Below are positions 8,600 to 16,466 of a DNA stretch of 49,945 nucleotides, piece after piece. Source of the stretch: CAYSRC01 sp964433495 (GTDB taxonomy: Bacteria; Bacillota; Clostridia; Oscillospirales; Ruminococcaceae); NCBI GenBank assembly GCA_964433495.1, contig CAYSRC010000013.1, positions 1-49,945 on the forward strand, in the 5' to 3' direction. The notes beneath the pieces were generated by a model. It was not told the origin of the DNA. It did no database searches and worked only from the letters and a program-made list of their open reading frames with translations. Made by a program: the position numbers and the translations under genes. The first letter of the stretch is position 1; every line of letters begins with the position of its first letter.

Positions 8600-9440
8600 A
8601 AGCCGCAGGGGGCCCGGTTCAGGAAGTGAAATTTTTGGCGTCGATCCGTCAGTCGGTTGATGCCGGCTCGCCCTTTGCACACACCCCGCATACTCTTGCG
8701 GGGCGCGATCGCTCGGAGCGGTCGATGGCAGCGGAACGGAAGTTTGACATTCGGCGCGATATTATGCGCCTTTCGACGGTCGTACCGATTGCGTTCGATA
8801 AAGGAGTCTCAAGATTCCGAAACCCGAGGGATGAGTGCAAGCTTTAGGACTTGCTGTAGTCCACGCCCCCTTATCGCGCATAATAGGAACGATGCACGGA
8901 AGGCGCATATTCCCACGCCGAATGGCGAGCGTTGTTCCTTTTACGCTCGACCACACCTCACGGGAGTATGTGAAGCGTGTGCAGAGAGAAAAGGATCGCA
9001 AACCCACTGTAAGCCAAGCACCCCCCCCCTTACCGCGCGCAAGCGGAACGACGCACGGTAGGGTTCACATATTCCCGTGAATTCTGCCGAATGTCCGTTC
9101 CGCCGCTTACGACGCGCATCTGTCGCGCGGAGTAGCGAGCTATCGTTCCTATTAAGCTCGCCTATTCGACCGCCCTGCGGGAATTTGCAGGGCGCGTGTA
9201 AAGGGGGCGCAGAGCGGCGGGGGGATTGTGCGCAGCGAACTCAAGCTACGGCATAAGGCACGCTTAGACGATAAGGCTTTGCGCAGTCAACCCCCTCCGT
9301 CAGCTGCGCTGATACCTCTCCTTGCACACGGCTCGCATATTTCCGCGAGTTGTACCGAACGCCGTACCGATAGCGTTCGGTAGGGGAGGCTCAAGGGTAC
9401 AATCCCTCGGTCAGCCATACTGACACGGCTCCGCATATTC
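8600..9440. repeat. Second block of structured intergenic repeats
   Basis: Copies of the element seen at 1.8-2.5 kb, here in both orientations. Plus orientation: about 8645-8825 (CACACCCCGCATACTC hairpin, then a GCGTTCGATAAAGGAG end) and 9283-9425 (TCAGCTGCGCTGA arm, CGGCTCGCATATTTCCGCGAG hairpin arms, GCGTTCGGTAGGGGAGGC end). Inverted: about 8838-8990 and 9025-9215 (CTTACCGCGCGCAAGCGGAA and CCCTGCGGGAATTTGCAGGG). No gene is supported between 8499 and 9907; open frames here are translations of the repeats. Confidence 0.7.
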
Positions 9441-9781
9441 CCGCGGTGCGGTCGCATGATAAAGAAGAAACAACCCCCGGCTTTTCGGCGGACACACAGA
9501 ACCGGAGCGAAAAGCGACTCGAACAAATTTTTTTCGGACGAGGAAAATATTTCCTGCCGTATTAGATGACGGTAAGTATAAAAGCCGGTTTAGTTACCGG
9601 CAGTCCGCGGCGGGCGGAAAGGGAAGTTTTTTGCGGCAGTAAAACGCGACAAATCACGTCTCTGCACCCGGCAGTGGGCGGACAGATGAGCCGCGGCTAA
9701 CTGCATAAAAAGGAAGATTTTGTAAAATAATTTCCATAAAAAGGAAATTACCAAAATCGGATGTAATAATCGGCACAAATA

Positions 9782-9810
9782 TTGTTGTTTATGACAAACC
9801 CCAATATATA
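9782..9810 (+). promoter_or_regulatory. Predicted nrdDG promoter
   Basis: -35 TTGTTG (9782-9787), 17-base spacer, -10 TATATA (9805-9810). The -10 lies inside NrdR-like box 1, so a bound repressor would block RNA polymerase. Confidence 0.5.
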
Positions 9811-9846
9811 GACATTCAAGCGGCGTTGTGCTACTATATATGGGAA
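9799..9846 (+). promoter_or_regulatory. Pair of NrdR-like boxes
   Basis: Two AT-rich palindromic 16-mers resembling the NrdR consensus acaCwATATnTwGtgt: box 1 CCCCAATATATAGACA (9799-9814) and box 2 CTACTATATATGGGAA (9831-9846). Their equivalent bases are 32 apart, about three helical turns, the spacing known for NrdR tandem boxes. Each matches about 9-11 of 16 positions. Position just upstream of nrdD fits. Confidence 0.55.
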
Positions 9847-9907
9847 GCCCGCCGCCGGAGAGGCTGCCGGGCACACAACGAAATAATGCAATGGATGTGA
9901 TGGGGTT

Positions 9908-12085
9908 ATGAAGATCATAAAAAGAAACGGCTCGGAGGAGATCTTTGACGCGGCAAAGATCGTCGCTGCCATAACGAAGGCGAACGACGCCGACAAGAAC
10001 TCACGCGAGCTGTCGCAGCGGCAGATACTTGACATCGCGTCCGAGGTGGAGAGGGTCTGTGAGGAGATGGGAAGAGCCCCCGGCGTCGAGGAGATTCAGG
10101 ACCTCGTCGAGGACGGGATAATGAAGGCGGGCGCGTACGCGGTCGCCAAGAGATATATCCGCTATCGCTATACCCGCTCGCTCGCGAGAAGGGTCAACAC
10201 CACCGACAACCAGATAATCAGCCTCATCGAGTGCAACAACGAGGAGGCAAAGCAGGAGAACTCCAATAAAAACCCCACCGTCAACAGCGTCCAGCGCGAC
10301 TATATGGCGGGCGAGGTCTCAAAGGACATCACCCGCAGGATCCTTCTGCCCGCGGACATCGTCGAGGCCCATGAGCAGGGGATCATACACTTTCACGACA
10401 GCGATTACTATGCGCAGCACATGCACAACTGCGACCTTGTCAACCTTGAGGACATGCTGCAAAACGGCACCGTCATAAGCGGCACCCTCATCGAAAAGCC
10501 CCACAGCTTTTCGACGGCGTGCAACATCGCGACACAGATCGTCGCGCAGGTCGCCTCCAACCAGTACGGCGGGCAGAGCATCAGCCTTGCGCACCTCGCC
10601 CCCTTCGTCCAGGTCTCGCGCGAGCGCATCAGGCGCGAGGTTGAAGAGGAGATTTCCGAGCTCGGGGCGGCGGTCAACCCCAAAAAGGTCGACGAGATCA
10701 CCGAGAGGCGGCTTCGCGACGAGATAAAGCGGGGGGTGCAGACAATCCAATACCAGGTCGTCACCCTCATGACGACAAACGGGCAGGCGCCCTTTATCAC
10801 CGTCTTCATGTACCTCAACGAGGCGAAGAACGAGCAGGAGAAGCGGGACCTCGCGATCATTATCGAGGAGACCCTTTTGCAGCGCATTGAGGGCGTCAAG
10901 AACGAGAAGGGGGTGTGGGTCACCCCCGCGTTCCCCAAGCTCGTCTATGTCCTTCAGGACGACAACGTCGAGAAGGGACAGCCCTACTTCTATCTGACCG
11001 AGCTCGCCGCAAAGTGCACCGCGAAGCGCATGGTTCCCGACTATATCAGCGAAAAGATCATGCTGCGCGACAAGGTGGACAAAAACGGCGAGGGGCACTG
11101 CTATACCTGCATGGGCTGCCGCAGCTTTTTGACGCCGTATGTCGACCCCGAGACGGGCGAAGCAAAGTACTACGGCCGCTTTAACCAGGGGGTTGTCACG
11201 ATTAACCTCGTCGACGTCGCGCTCTCGTCGGGCGGCGACCTCGAAAAGTTTTGGCAGATCTTTGACGAGCGGCTCGAGCTGTGCTACCGCGCGCTGATGT
11301 GCCGCCACAAGAGGCTCAAGGGCACCCTGTCCGACGCCGCGCCCATCCTTTGGCAGTACGGCGCGCTCGCAAGGCTTAAGAAGGGCGAGCCCATCGACAG
11401 GCTGCTGTACGGCGGCTATTCGACCATCTCCCTCGGGTACGCGGGCCTTTACGAGTGCGTGCGGTATATGACGGGCAGGTCGCACACCGACCCCCGCGCG
11501 ACCGATTTTGCGCTCGACGTCATGAAATACCTCAACAAGGCGACCGCCGCGTGGAAGGCGAAGGAGAACATCGACTTCTCACTTTACGGAACGCCGCTCG
11601 AGAGCACGACCTACAAGTTCGCGAAGTGCCTGCAAAAGCGCTTCGGGATAATCAAGGGCGTGACCGACAAGCCCTATATAACCAACAGCTATCACGTCCA
11701 TGTGACCGAGGAGATCGACGCGTTCTCCAAGCTCGCGTTTGAGGCGCAGTTCCAGACCCTGTCGCCCGGCGGCGCGATAAGCTATGTCGAGGTGCCCAAC
11801 ATGCAGAACAACATCGAGGCTGTTTTGCAGGTCATGCGGTTTATCTACGACAACATCATGTACGCCGAGCTCAACACCAAGAGTGACTATTGCCAGGTGT
11901 GCGGCTATGACGGCGAGATAAGCATCGTCGAGGACGACGGCAAGCTGGTGTGGGAGTGTCCCAACTGCAAAAACCGCGACCAGGACAAGATGAACGTCGC
12001 GCGCCGCACCTGCGGATACATCGGCACCCAGTTTTGGAACCAGGGGCGCACCGCAGAGATCAAGGAGAGGGTACTGCATCTTTAA
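9908..12085 (+). CDS. nrdD: Anaerobic (class III) ribonucleoside-triphosphate reductase
   Basis: Reduces ribonucleoside triphosphates to deoxyribonucleotides without oxygen, using a glycyl radical; a cytoplasmic 725-residue enzyme of normal length. An ATP-cone regulatory domain occupies residues 1 to about 95 (MKIIKRNGSEEIFD start), followed by the ten-stranded barrel. The C-terminal zinc site has two Cys pairs (CQVCG and CPNC) and the glycyl radical is at about G703 in RRTCGYIG. ATG 9908 is preceded by GTGATGGGGTT, a weak ribosome site. The stop overlaps the start of nrdG by one base. Regulation is probably by NrdR from the two upstream boxes. Confidence 0.97.
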   Translation: MKIIKRNGSEEIFDAAKIVAAITKANDADKNSRELSQRQILDIASEVERVCEEMGRAPGVEEIQDLVEDGIMKAGAYAVAKRYIRYRYTRSLARRVNTTDNQIISLIECNNEEAKQENSNKNPTVNSVQRDYMAGEVSKDITRRILLPADIVEAHEQGIIHFHDSDYYAQHMHNCDLVNLEDMLQNGTVISGTLIEKPHSFSTACNIATQIVAQVASNQYGGQSISLAHLAPFVQVSRERIRREVEEEISELGAAVNPKKVDEITERRLRDEIKRGVQTIQYQVVTLMTTNGQAPFITVFMYLNEAKNEQEKRDLAIIIEETLLQRIEGVKNEKGVWVTPAFPKLVYVLQDDNVEKGQPYFYLTELAAKCTAKRMVPDYISEKIMLRDKVDKNGEGHCYTCMGCRSFLTPYVDPETGEAKYYGRFNQGVVTINLVDVALSSGGDLEKFWQIFDERLELCYRALMCRHKRLKGTLSDAAPILWQYGALARLKKGEPIDRLLYGGYSTISLGYAGLYECVRYMTGRSHTDPRATDFALDVMKYLNKATAAWKAKENIDFSLYGTPLESTTYKFAKCLQKRFGIIKGVTDKPYITNSYHVHVTEEIDAFSKLAFEAQFQTLSPGGAISYVEVPNMQNNIEAVLQVMRFIYDNIMYAELNTKSDYCQVCGYDGEISIVEDDGKLVWECPNCKNRDQDKMNVARRTCGYIGTQFWNQGRTAEIKERVLHL

Positions 12086-12615
12086 TGAACTACGGTACAA
12101 TAAAAAAACGGGACATAGCCAATGGGCGGGGCGTTCGGGTGACGCTGTTCGTGTCGGGCTGCACCCACCGCTGCAAGGGGTGCTTTAACCCCGAGACGTG
12201 GGATTTCGATTACGGCAGGCCGTTTTGCCGCGAGACCGAGGACGAGATAATCGGCGAGCTCAAGCACATGTTTATAAACGGCCTGACGCTGCTCGGCGGC
12301 GAGCCGTTTGAGCCCGACAACCAGCGGGCGCTGGCGCCGTTCTTAAAACGGGTGCGGGCCGAAGCGCCCGGCAAGGATGTTTGGTGCTATACGGGCGGCG
12401 TGTACGAGCGCGACCTGCTCAGCGAGAGCCCGTGGAGGTGCGAGGTCACCGACAAGATGCTCGGGCTTATCGACGTCCTGGTGGACGGGCGGTTCATTGA
12501 GGAGCAAAAGGACATCTCGCTCGTCTTCAGGGGGTCGGCGAACCAGAGGATAATCGACCTCAACGAGACGAGGAAGCTCGGTGTCACGACGCTGTGGCAG
12601 AGCCCCGAGGGCTGA
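12085..12615 (+). CDS. nrdG: Anaerobic ribonucleotide reductase activating protein
   Basis: A 176-residue radical-SAM activase that places the glycyl radical on NrdD. The CX3CX2C cluster motif is GCTHRCKGCFNPETW near residue 30, and a GGEPF motif follows (LLGGEPFEP). ATG 12085 overlaps the nrdD stop (TAATG), so translation is coupled and no separate ribosome site is needed beyond AAGGAGAGG inside nrdD. Length is normal for NrdG. Confidence 0.96.
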   Translation: MNYGTIKKRDIANGRGVRVTLFVSGCTHRCKGCFNPETWDFDYGRPFCRETEDEIIGELKHMFINGLTLLGGEPFEPDNQRALAPFLKRVRAEAPGKDVWCYTGGVYERDLLSESPWRCEVTDKMLGLIDVLVDGRFIEEQKDISLVFRGSANQRIIDLNETRKLGVTTLWQSPEG

Positions 12616-12739
12616 TTTTAAAGCGTATGCATATGCTTGCGGGCGCGCGGCGGGGAGAGGGATTGGGTGCTGTTTGCTGCCGTTCCGCAGGAGAGATCAC
12701 ATGCTGCATTGCGTTGGATTTTGATTTCTGAAGCAAAAC

Positions 12740-12782
12740 CGCCGCACAATTCCGAATTCTGCGGATTGTGCGGCGTTGCTTT
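12740..12782 (+). terminator. Terminator of nrdDG
   Basis: CGCCGCACAAT (12740-12750) pairs perfectly with ATTGTGCGGCG (12765-12775) with an inner CCG/CGG stem, then TTGCTTTGC. Lies about 125 bases after the nrdG stop; the only stem-loop of this strength there. Confidence 0.7.
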
Positions 12783-12961
12783 GCTGTTTTGCGCCGGGAC
12801 GACGGATAGCGGGCGGCGGGCGGTTCTTAAGGCAGGTCGGGTTGTCTTGATTGACCGGCTTTATCGAAAGAACGATCCTCGGCTTTGCCTTGCTTGGCCG
12901 GATTTAGCGAAAGAGAAACCCTCGGTTTTGCCGAGACTCCGGGGAGAGCAAAGGGGCGGCT

Positions 12962-13250
12962 GCTTAAAGGAACCCGAACGCGGCGTCCCTGCCGTGAGCT
13001 TTTCGGCAAGCTGAGTTTGGGGCCGAGCGGATGTGGGTTTGCTAAACGAAACCCGTGTGCAGCGTCTCTGCCGCGAGTTTTTCGGCAAGCTGAGTTTGGG
13101 GTCGAGCGGATGTGGGTTTGCTAAACGAAACCCGTGTGCAGCGTCCCTGCCGTGAGCTTTTCGGCAAGCTGAGTTTGGGGCCGAGCGGATGTGGGTTTGC
13201 TAAACGAAACCCGTGTGCGGCGTCCCTGCCGGGAGTTTTTCGGCGTTTTG
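12962..13250. repeat. 79-bp tandem repeat, about 3.7 copies
   Basis: Units start at 12962, 13041, 13120 and 13199 (GCTAAACGAA reference point), exactly 79 bases apart; the first is diverged and the last decays after about 50 bases. Each holds a small stem TGCCG...CGGCA and the segment GCTGAGTTTGGGG. Because 79 is not a multiple of three and units join without spacers, this is neither a coding repeat nor CRISPR. Upstream (12850-12950) two shorter related segments with TCGAAAGA/GCGAAAGA and CTCGG(C/T)TTTGCC look like older, degenerate units. No gene is seen from 12616 to 13570. Confidence 0.85.
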
Positions 13251-13570
13251 TGTTTGGAACGCGGCGACGGGGCCAAACGAAATCTACGTGACGACGGACA
13301 AATGCGGCGTCGGCCTTTACCGCTTTGCGCGCGGCTTTTGCAGGGTAATGCTTGTCGGAAAGTGTGGGTCGAATAAACGGCGGGAGAGGGGCAAGGTCTG
13401 CCGCATGCCGCACCCCGAAAACCCGGGCTCACTGCGCCGCTTGGGTGCACAATTTGTATAGTTCTGTTTTGAACAATATCCCGCCGCCCGAAATCTTTGT
13501 TCGGATGGGGCGTAAAATCTGTAAAGGGCCGTGCGGTGCGGGCGCGCCGCGGCGGCAAAGGGGGCAGCCA

Positions 13571-14620
13571 ATGAACAGAAATCTCAAGAGGCTTGTAAAC
13601 GTCGCGCTGCTTGTCGCGGTCGAGTTTGTGTTGTCGCGCTTTCTCGCCGTCTCGACGACGTTTATGAAGATAAGCTTTTCCTTCTCGGCGATCGCGCTGT
13701 GCGGGATGTTGTACGGCCCGCTTTGGGCGGGGCTCGGCGCGGCGATCACCGACGTGTTGGGCGCGGTGCTTGTGCCGCAGGGCGGCTCGATCTTTCTCGG
13801 GTTTACGCTGTCCGCCTTTTTGACCGGCTTTGTGTTCGGGGTATTCTTTTATATGCGCAGGGTGACGGTCGCGAGGGCGGTTTCGGCGGCGTCGATCGTC
13901 TGCCTTTTGGTGAACTTCTGCCTCGGGAGCTTTTGGCTCTACCTGCTCTACGGGGACGCGGTCGTCGGCATGCTGCCGTCGCGGCTTGTGAAGAGCGCCG
14001 TGATGATCCCCGTCGAAACGCTGGTCATCCTGCTGCTTGCGCGGGTTTTGGCGGGGGTCATCCGGGCGGAATACGACGGGTACAGGGCCTTTTTGCGCCG
14101 CAGGGCAAAGGGCGTGCCGGGCGACGAGGCGGCCCGAAGAGCGGCGAGCGAGCGGATATGCGAGCGGGTGGCGGGCTCGGACGAGTTTTTGCGGGCCGGG
14201 ACGGTCTTTTGCTATGTCTCGGTCGGGGGCGAGGTCGAGACCCGAAACCTCATAGCCCTTGCGCTGCAAAGCGGGAAGAGGGTGTGCGTGCCGCTGTGCG
14301 AGGGCAAGGGGGTGATGAGTGCACGCTATATAAGGGATCTGTCCGAGCTGCGCGAGGGCTCCTACGGCATACCCGAGCCGCCCGCCGACAGCCCCCTTGC
14401 CGGCCCCGATGAAATCGACCTTGCGCTCATCCCGTGCAGCGCGTGCGACGTGCGCCGCAACAGGCTCGGGAAGGGCGCAGGCTTTTACGACCGGTATCTC
14501 GAAAAGAGCCGGGCGTTCAGGATGGGGCTGTGCCCGCGCGCGATGGTGACGGCACGGCTGCCCAAAGGGGAGCACGACGTCCCGCTCGATGCCGTCGTCT
14601 GCGAGACGAGACGGTTTTGA
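13571..14620 (+). CDS. Fusion of ECF folate transporter S component (FolT) with 5-formyl-THF cyclo-ligase
   Basis: The 349-residue product joins two folate functions. Residues 1 to about 165 are an ECF S component of the FolT type: five to six hydrophobic helices, starting NLKRLVNVALLVAVEFVLSR and including FMKISFSFSAIALCGMLYGP, GAAITDVLGA and GGSIFLGFTLSAFLTGF. Residues about 180-349 are 5-formyltetrahydrofolate cyclo-ligase, with the substrate/ATP loop RNRLGKGAGFYDRYL and LIPCSACD before it. ATG 13571 has AAAGGGGG upstream; the long open frame to 13352 is not needed. The membrane part would bind folate with a shared ECF module (none in this window) while the tail converts imported 5-formyl-THF to 5,10-methenyl-THF. 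There is no frameshift or stop between the parts. Confidence 0.9.
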   Translation: MNRNLKRLVNVALLVAVEFVLSRFLAVSTTFMKISFSFSAIALCGMLYGPLWAGLGAAITDVLGAVLVPQGGSIFLGFTLSAFLTGFVFGVFFYMRRVTVARAVSAASIVCLLVNFCLGSFWLYLLYGDAVVGMLPSRLVKSAVMIPVETLVILLLARVLAGVIRAEYDGYRAFLRRRAKGVPGDEAARRAASERICERVAGSDEFLRAGTVFCYVSVGGEVETRNLIALALQSGKRVCVPLCEGKGVMSARYIRDLSELREGSYGIPEPPADSPLAGPDEIDLALIPCSACDVRRNRLGKGAGFYDRYLEKSRAFRMGLCPRAMVTARLPKGEHDVPLDAVVCETRRF

Positions 14621-15315
14621 GGGGAGCTTTTGTGCGCTCACGACATGCTTCGGAGGTTCGGGATAAGGCCCGGGTTGCTTATTCCGAGAAGACGCGGCAA
14701 CGAGGGCCGGCAATCAAGACGTCCCTAAAAGGCCTTTTTCGCGCAGATTCCCGAAGCTTTTGGCGCTCGTCCCGAGCCGCCGCCCGCTGTGTTGTACGGA
14801 CGGCAAATGCCAAAACAGCTTGCCGGGACAAGCTGTTTTTTTTGAATTGATTGTCAAAAGGGGTCGGCAGGGAAGAAAATCCCCGCCGACCTCCTTTTTG
14901 ATTGACGCTGAAAAGGCAAGAGAAAGTCCCCGGTTGTACCGGGTGGGGTAAAAATGCTTCAGCGTAAGCCAAGGACGCGACATGCTTTTGAGTATGTCGC
15001 GTCCCAGCAAAATACAAGAGCTGATATGATAGGTTGAAAGTGTACGGTGTTTAGTCCCCGAACAGAGGACTTGCAGTGCAAAAAGTGTGATTGAAGCTCT
15101 TTTTCAGCCCCCCTTCAAGGGGGGGGGGCGCCACAGGAGACAGGCCCTTATAGAACCTGTTCAAAACCACGCGTTCAACGCGTGGTTTTGATTCCGTTGA
15201 TTCGCATGCAATTGTCAATCGGTCTCACCGTCGCGCGATATTTTCAGCTGTAAACTTCCGCGGCAACAACGAGCAGATAAAGGGCTTGCTTTTGTCTCCC
15301 CCCTGTATTCAACCG
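14621..15315. other. Hairpin-rich gap without gene
   Basis: Nearly 700 bases with no supported gene but at least four strong stem-loops: 14812-14843 (AAAACAGCTTG/CAAGCTGTTTT then T8, terminator-like for the folate gene), 14855-14898 (GGTCGGC/GCCGACC then TTTTT), 14971-15003 (GGACGCGACAT/ATGTCGCGTCC) and 15164-15190 (AAAACCACGCGTT/AACGCGTGGTTTT). Between them runs of C and G at 15108-15131 (CAGCCCCCCTTCAAGGGGG) form another. The middle two are not near any gene end. Confidence 0.6.
14812..14843 (+). terminator. Terminator downstream of the FolT fusion gene
   Basis: AAAACAGCTTG (14812-14822) pairs with CAAGCTGTTTT (14829-14839) followed by further T residues. It is the first canonical stem plus U-tract after the fusion gene, about 190 bases from its stop. 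Confidence 0.75.
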
Positions 15316-15901
15316 TCAGCGGTCCTTATATCTTTCACACAGCAGCAGTTCAAACTGTTCCGCCGGAATTACGAGCTCCATCTTTCCGCCGACCTTCAGC
15401 GGAAAGGGGCGCTTACGGTTGATATCATTGTTCAGCTCAATCGTATGAAAAATGCCGTCCCATATATAATCTCTAAACCAATATCCGTCCCAAAGATAAT
15501 CGGACAGGGTGTGGTTGAGGGACGCAATGGAACTTTTATCCGTTAAGCGAGAAAAACAAACGATAGGATGGTCATTAAATAACCGTTTAAGCAGACGTGT
15601 CATCTCTTTATTGTTCTCATAAATGCTGAACATATAGTTGGCGACGGCATTGCCGATGAATTCCCGATCACCCATCTTAATATTCACCAGGACGATGGTC
15701 AGCCTGCTTACATCATTGACCAACAGCAGGCTTTTTTTTGCCGTCAAAATAGAACAGCTTACCGCTCCACTCCAAAAGCCTGTCCCCGCTTTCCCGCTCG
15801 AGAACAGCACTTGTGAGAGCCTTGCCGATGGGATCTGAAAAATCCTCGGGCATCTTGAGTTTGTACCGCTCAAAGGCTTTTTTGGTTAAATGAACAATCA
15901 T
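15316..15901 (-). pseudogene. Frameshifted DUF6933-like gene
   Basis: Two minus-strand frames together encode one protein of about 195 residues. The first (from ATG 15901) gives MIVHLTKKAFERYKLKMPED ... LLEWSGKLFYFDGKK; the second, one frame away, continues SLLLVNDVSRLTIVLVNIKM ... ELVIPAEQFELLLCERYKDR, stop at 15316. The break is at a run of eight A (T8 at 15732-15739 on the plus strand): with seven A the frames join as FDGKKSLLLVND, the WxxxLfxxDgrkxLLLvN pattern of the DUF6933 family as I remember it. The second frame extended upstream is meaningless, so a one-base insertion, or an assembly error in the homopolymer, is the simplest reading. Function unknown. Composition is more AT-rich than its neighbours, suggesting acquisition. 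Confidence 0.7.
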
Positions 15902-16312
15902 TCGGTTTTGCTCCTGCCAAAAACACTTTTTTTAGAATGCCTCCGCTGCTCTTTGCCGAATCGGTTTTTCAATTCGATTTAGTCGGGCGACCGGCAGGGT
16001 GCATCGATCATGTTTTTGAATCGAAAGGTCAACAGATGCTATAGGCGCGGTGTCTATGCAGACGCCGAGATACCGGGCAAGCTTTTTCACGGAGAGTCGA
16101 TGTTCGGTATTGTCGACCGAAAAAATGCGGTTTAGTTTATATATAATAGCATAAATTAATTACTATTGATACTCCGAATGTTCAACGGTTGGTTCAGATC
16201 GGCTCGGCAGTGCTCAAAAACAGCGATTTCAGTCGATCCCTCGGCGGCGGGACGCGTCATGAAGCGACGGAGTCAAAAGCCGCGCGCCGTGCGTTTGGTG
16301 TTCGGAATACCC
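15902..16312. other. AT-rich gap; weak remnant frame
   Basis: No gene is firmly supported. On the minus strand about 16158-15932 an open frame without a good start reads NRIFSVDNTEHRLSVKKLAR and on to a stop at 15932; it looks protein-like but I recognise no family, and its only candidate start is an internal GTG. It may be a decayed gene. Confidence 0.35.
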
Positions 16313-16314
16313 AA

Positions 16315-16346
16315 AAACCCCGCTCGATTCATTTCGAGCGGGGTTT
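16315..16346 (-). terminator. Terminator of the aldo/keto reductase gene
   Basis: Perfect 13-base stem AAACCCCGCTCGA / TCGAGCGGGGTTT with a six-base loop, flanked by A5 upstream (U-tract when read leftward). It lies about 120 bases past the reductase stop on the minus strand. Confidence 0.8.
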
Positions 16347-16466
16347 GGCTTTTATTCAGCAGGAAACAAGCACAGGAAAAGCCGACGGGATAAAACGGCC
16401 GGCCGGGCCGGCGCACGTGTCCGCCGCACGGCGCTTCCCGTAGGGCAGCGGCCGCCCTCCCCCGCT

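Noticed and set aside
9520..9780. Cobalamin riboswitch upstream of nrdD
   Set aside because: An AAAGGGAA-like string and a GCCGG hairpin are present, but the B12-box order is not, and class III reductase does not use cobalamin.
12962..13250. CRISPR array
   Set aside because: Units of 79 bases are contiguous, without unique spacers, and no cas gene is present. The 46-bp array at 38.7 kb fails for the same reason.
13262..13570. Tetrahydrofolate riboswitch before the FolT fusion gene
   Set aside because: The context is right, but I could not align the conserved THF aptamer pairing and core to this leader; a covariance-model search would decide.
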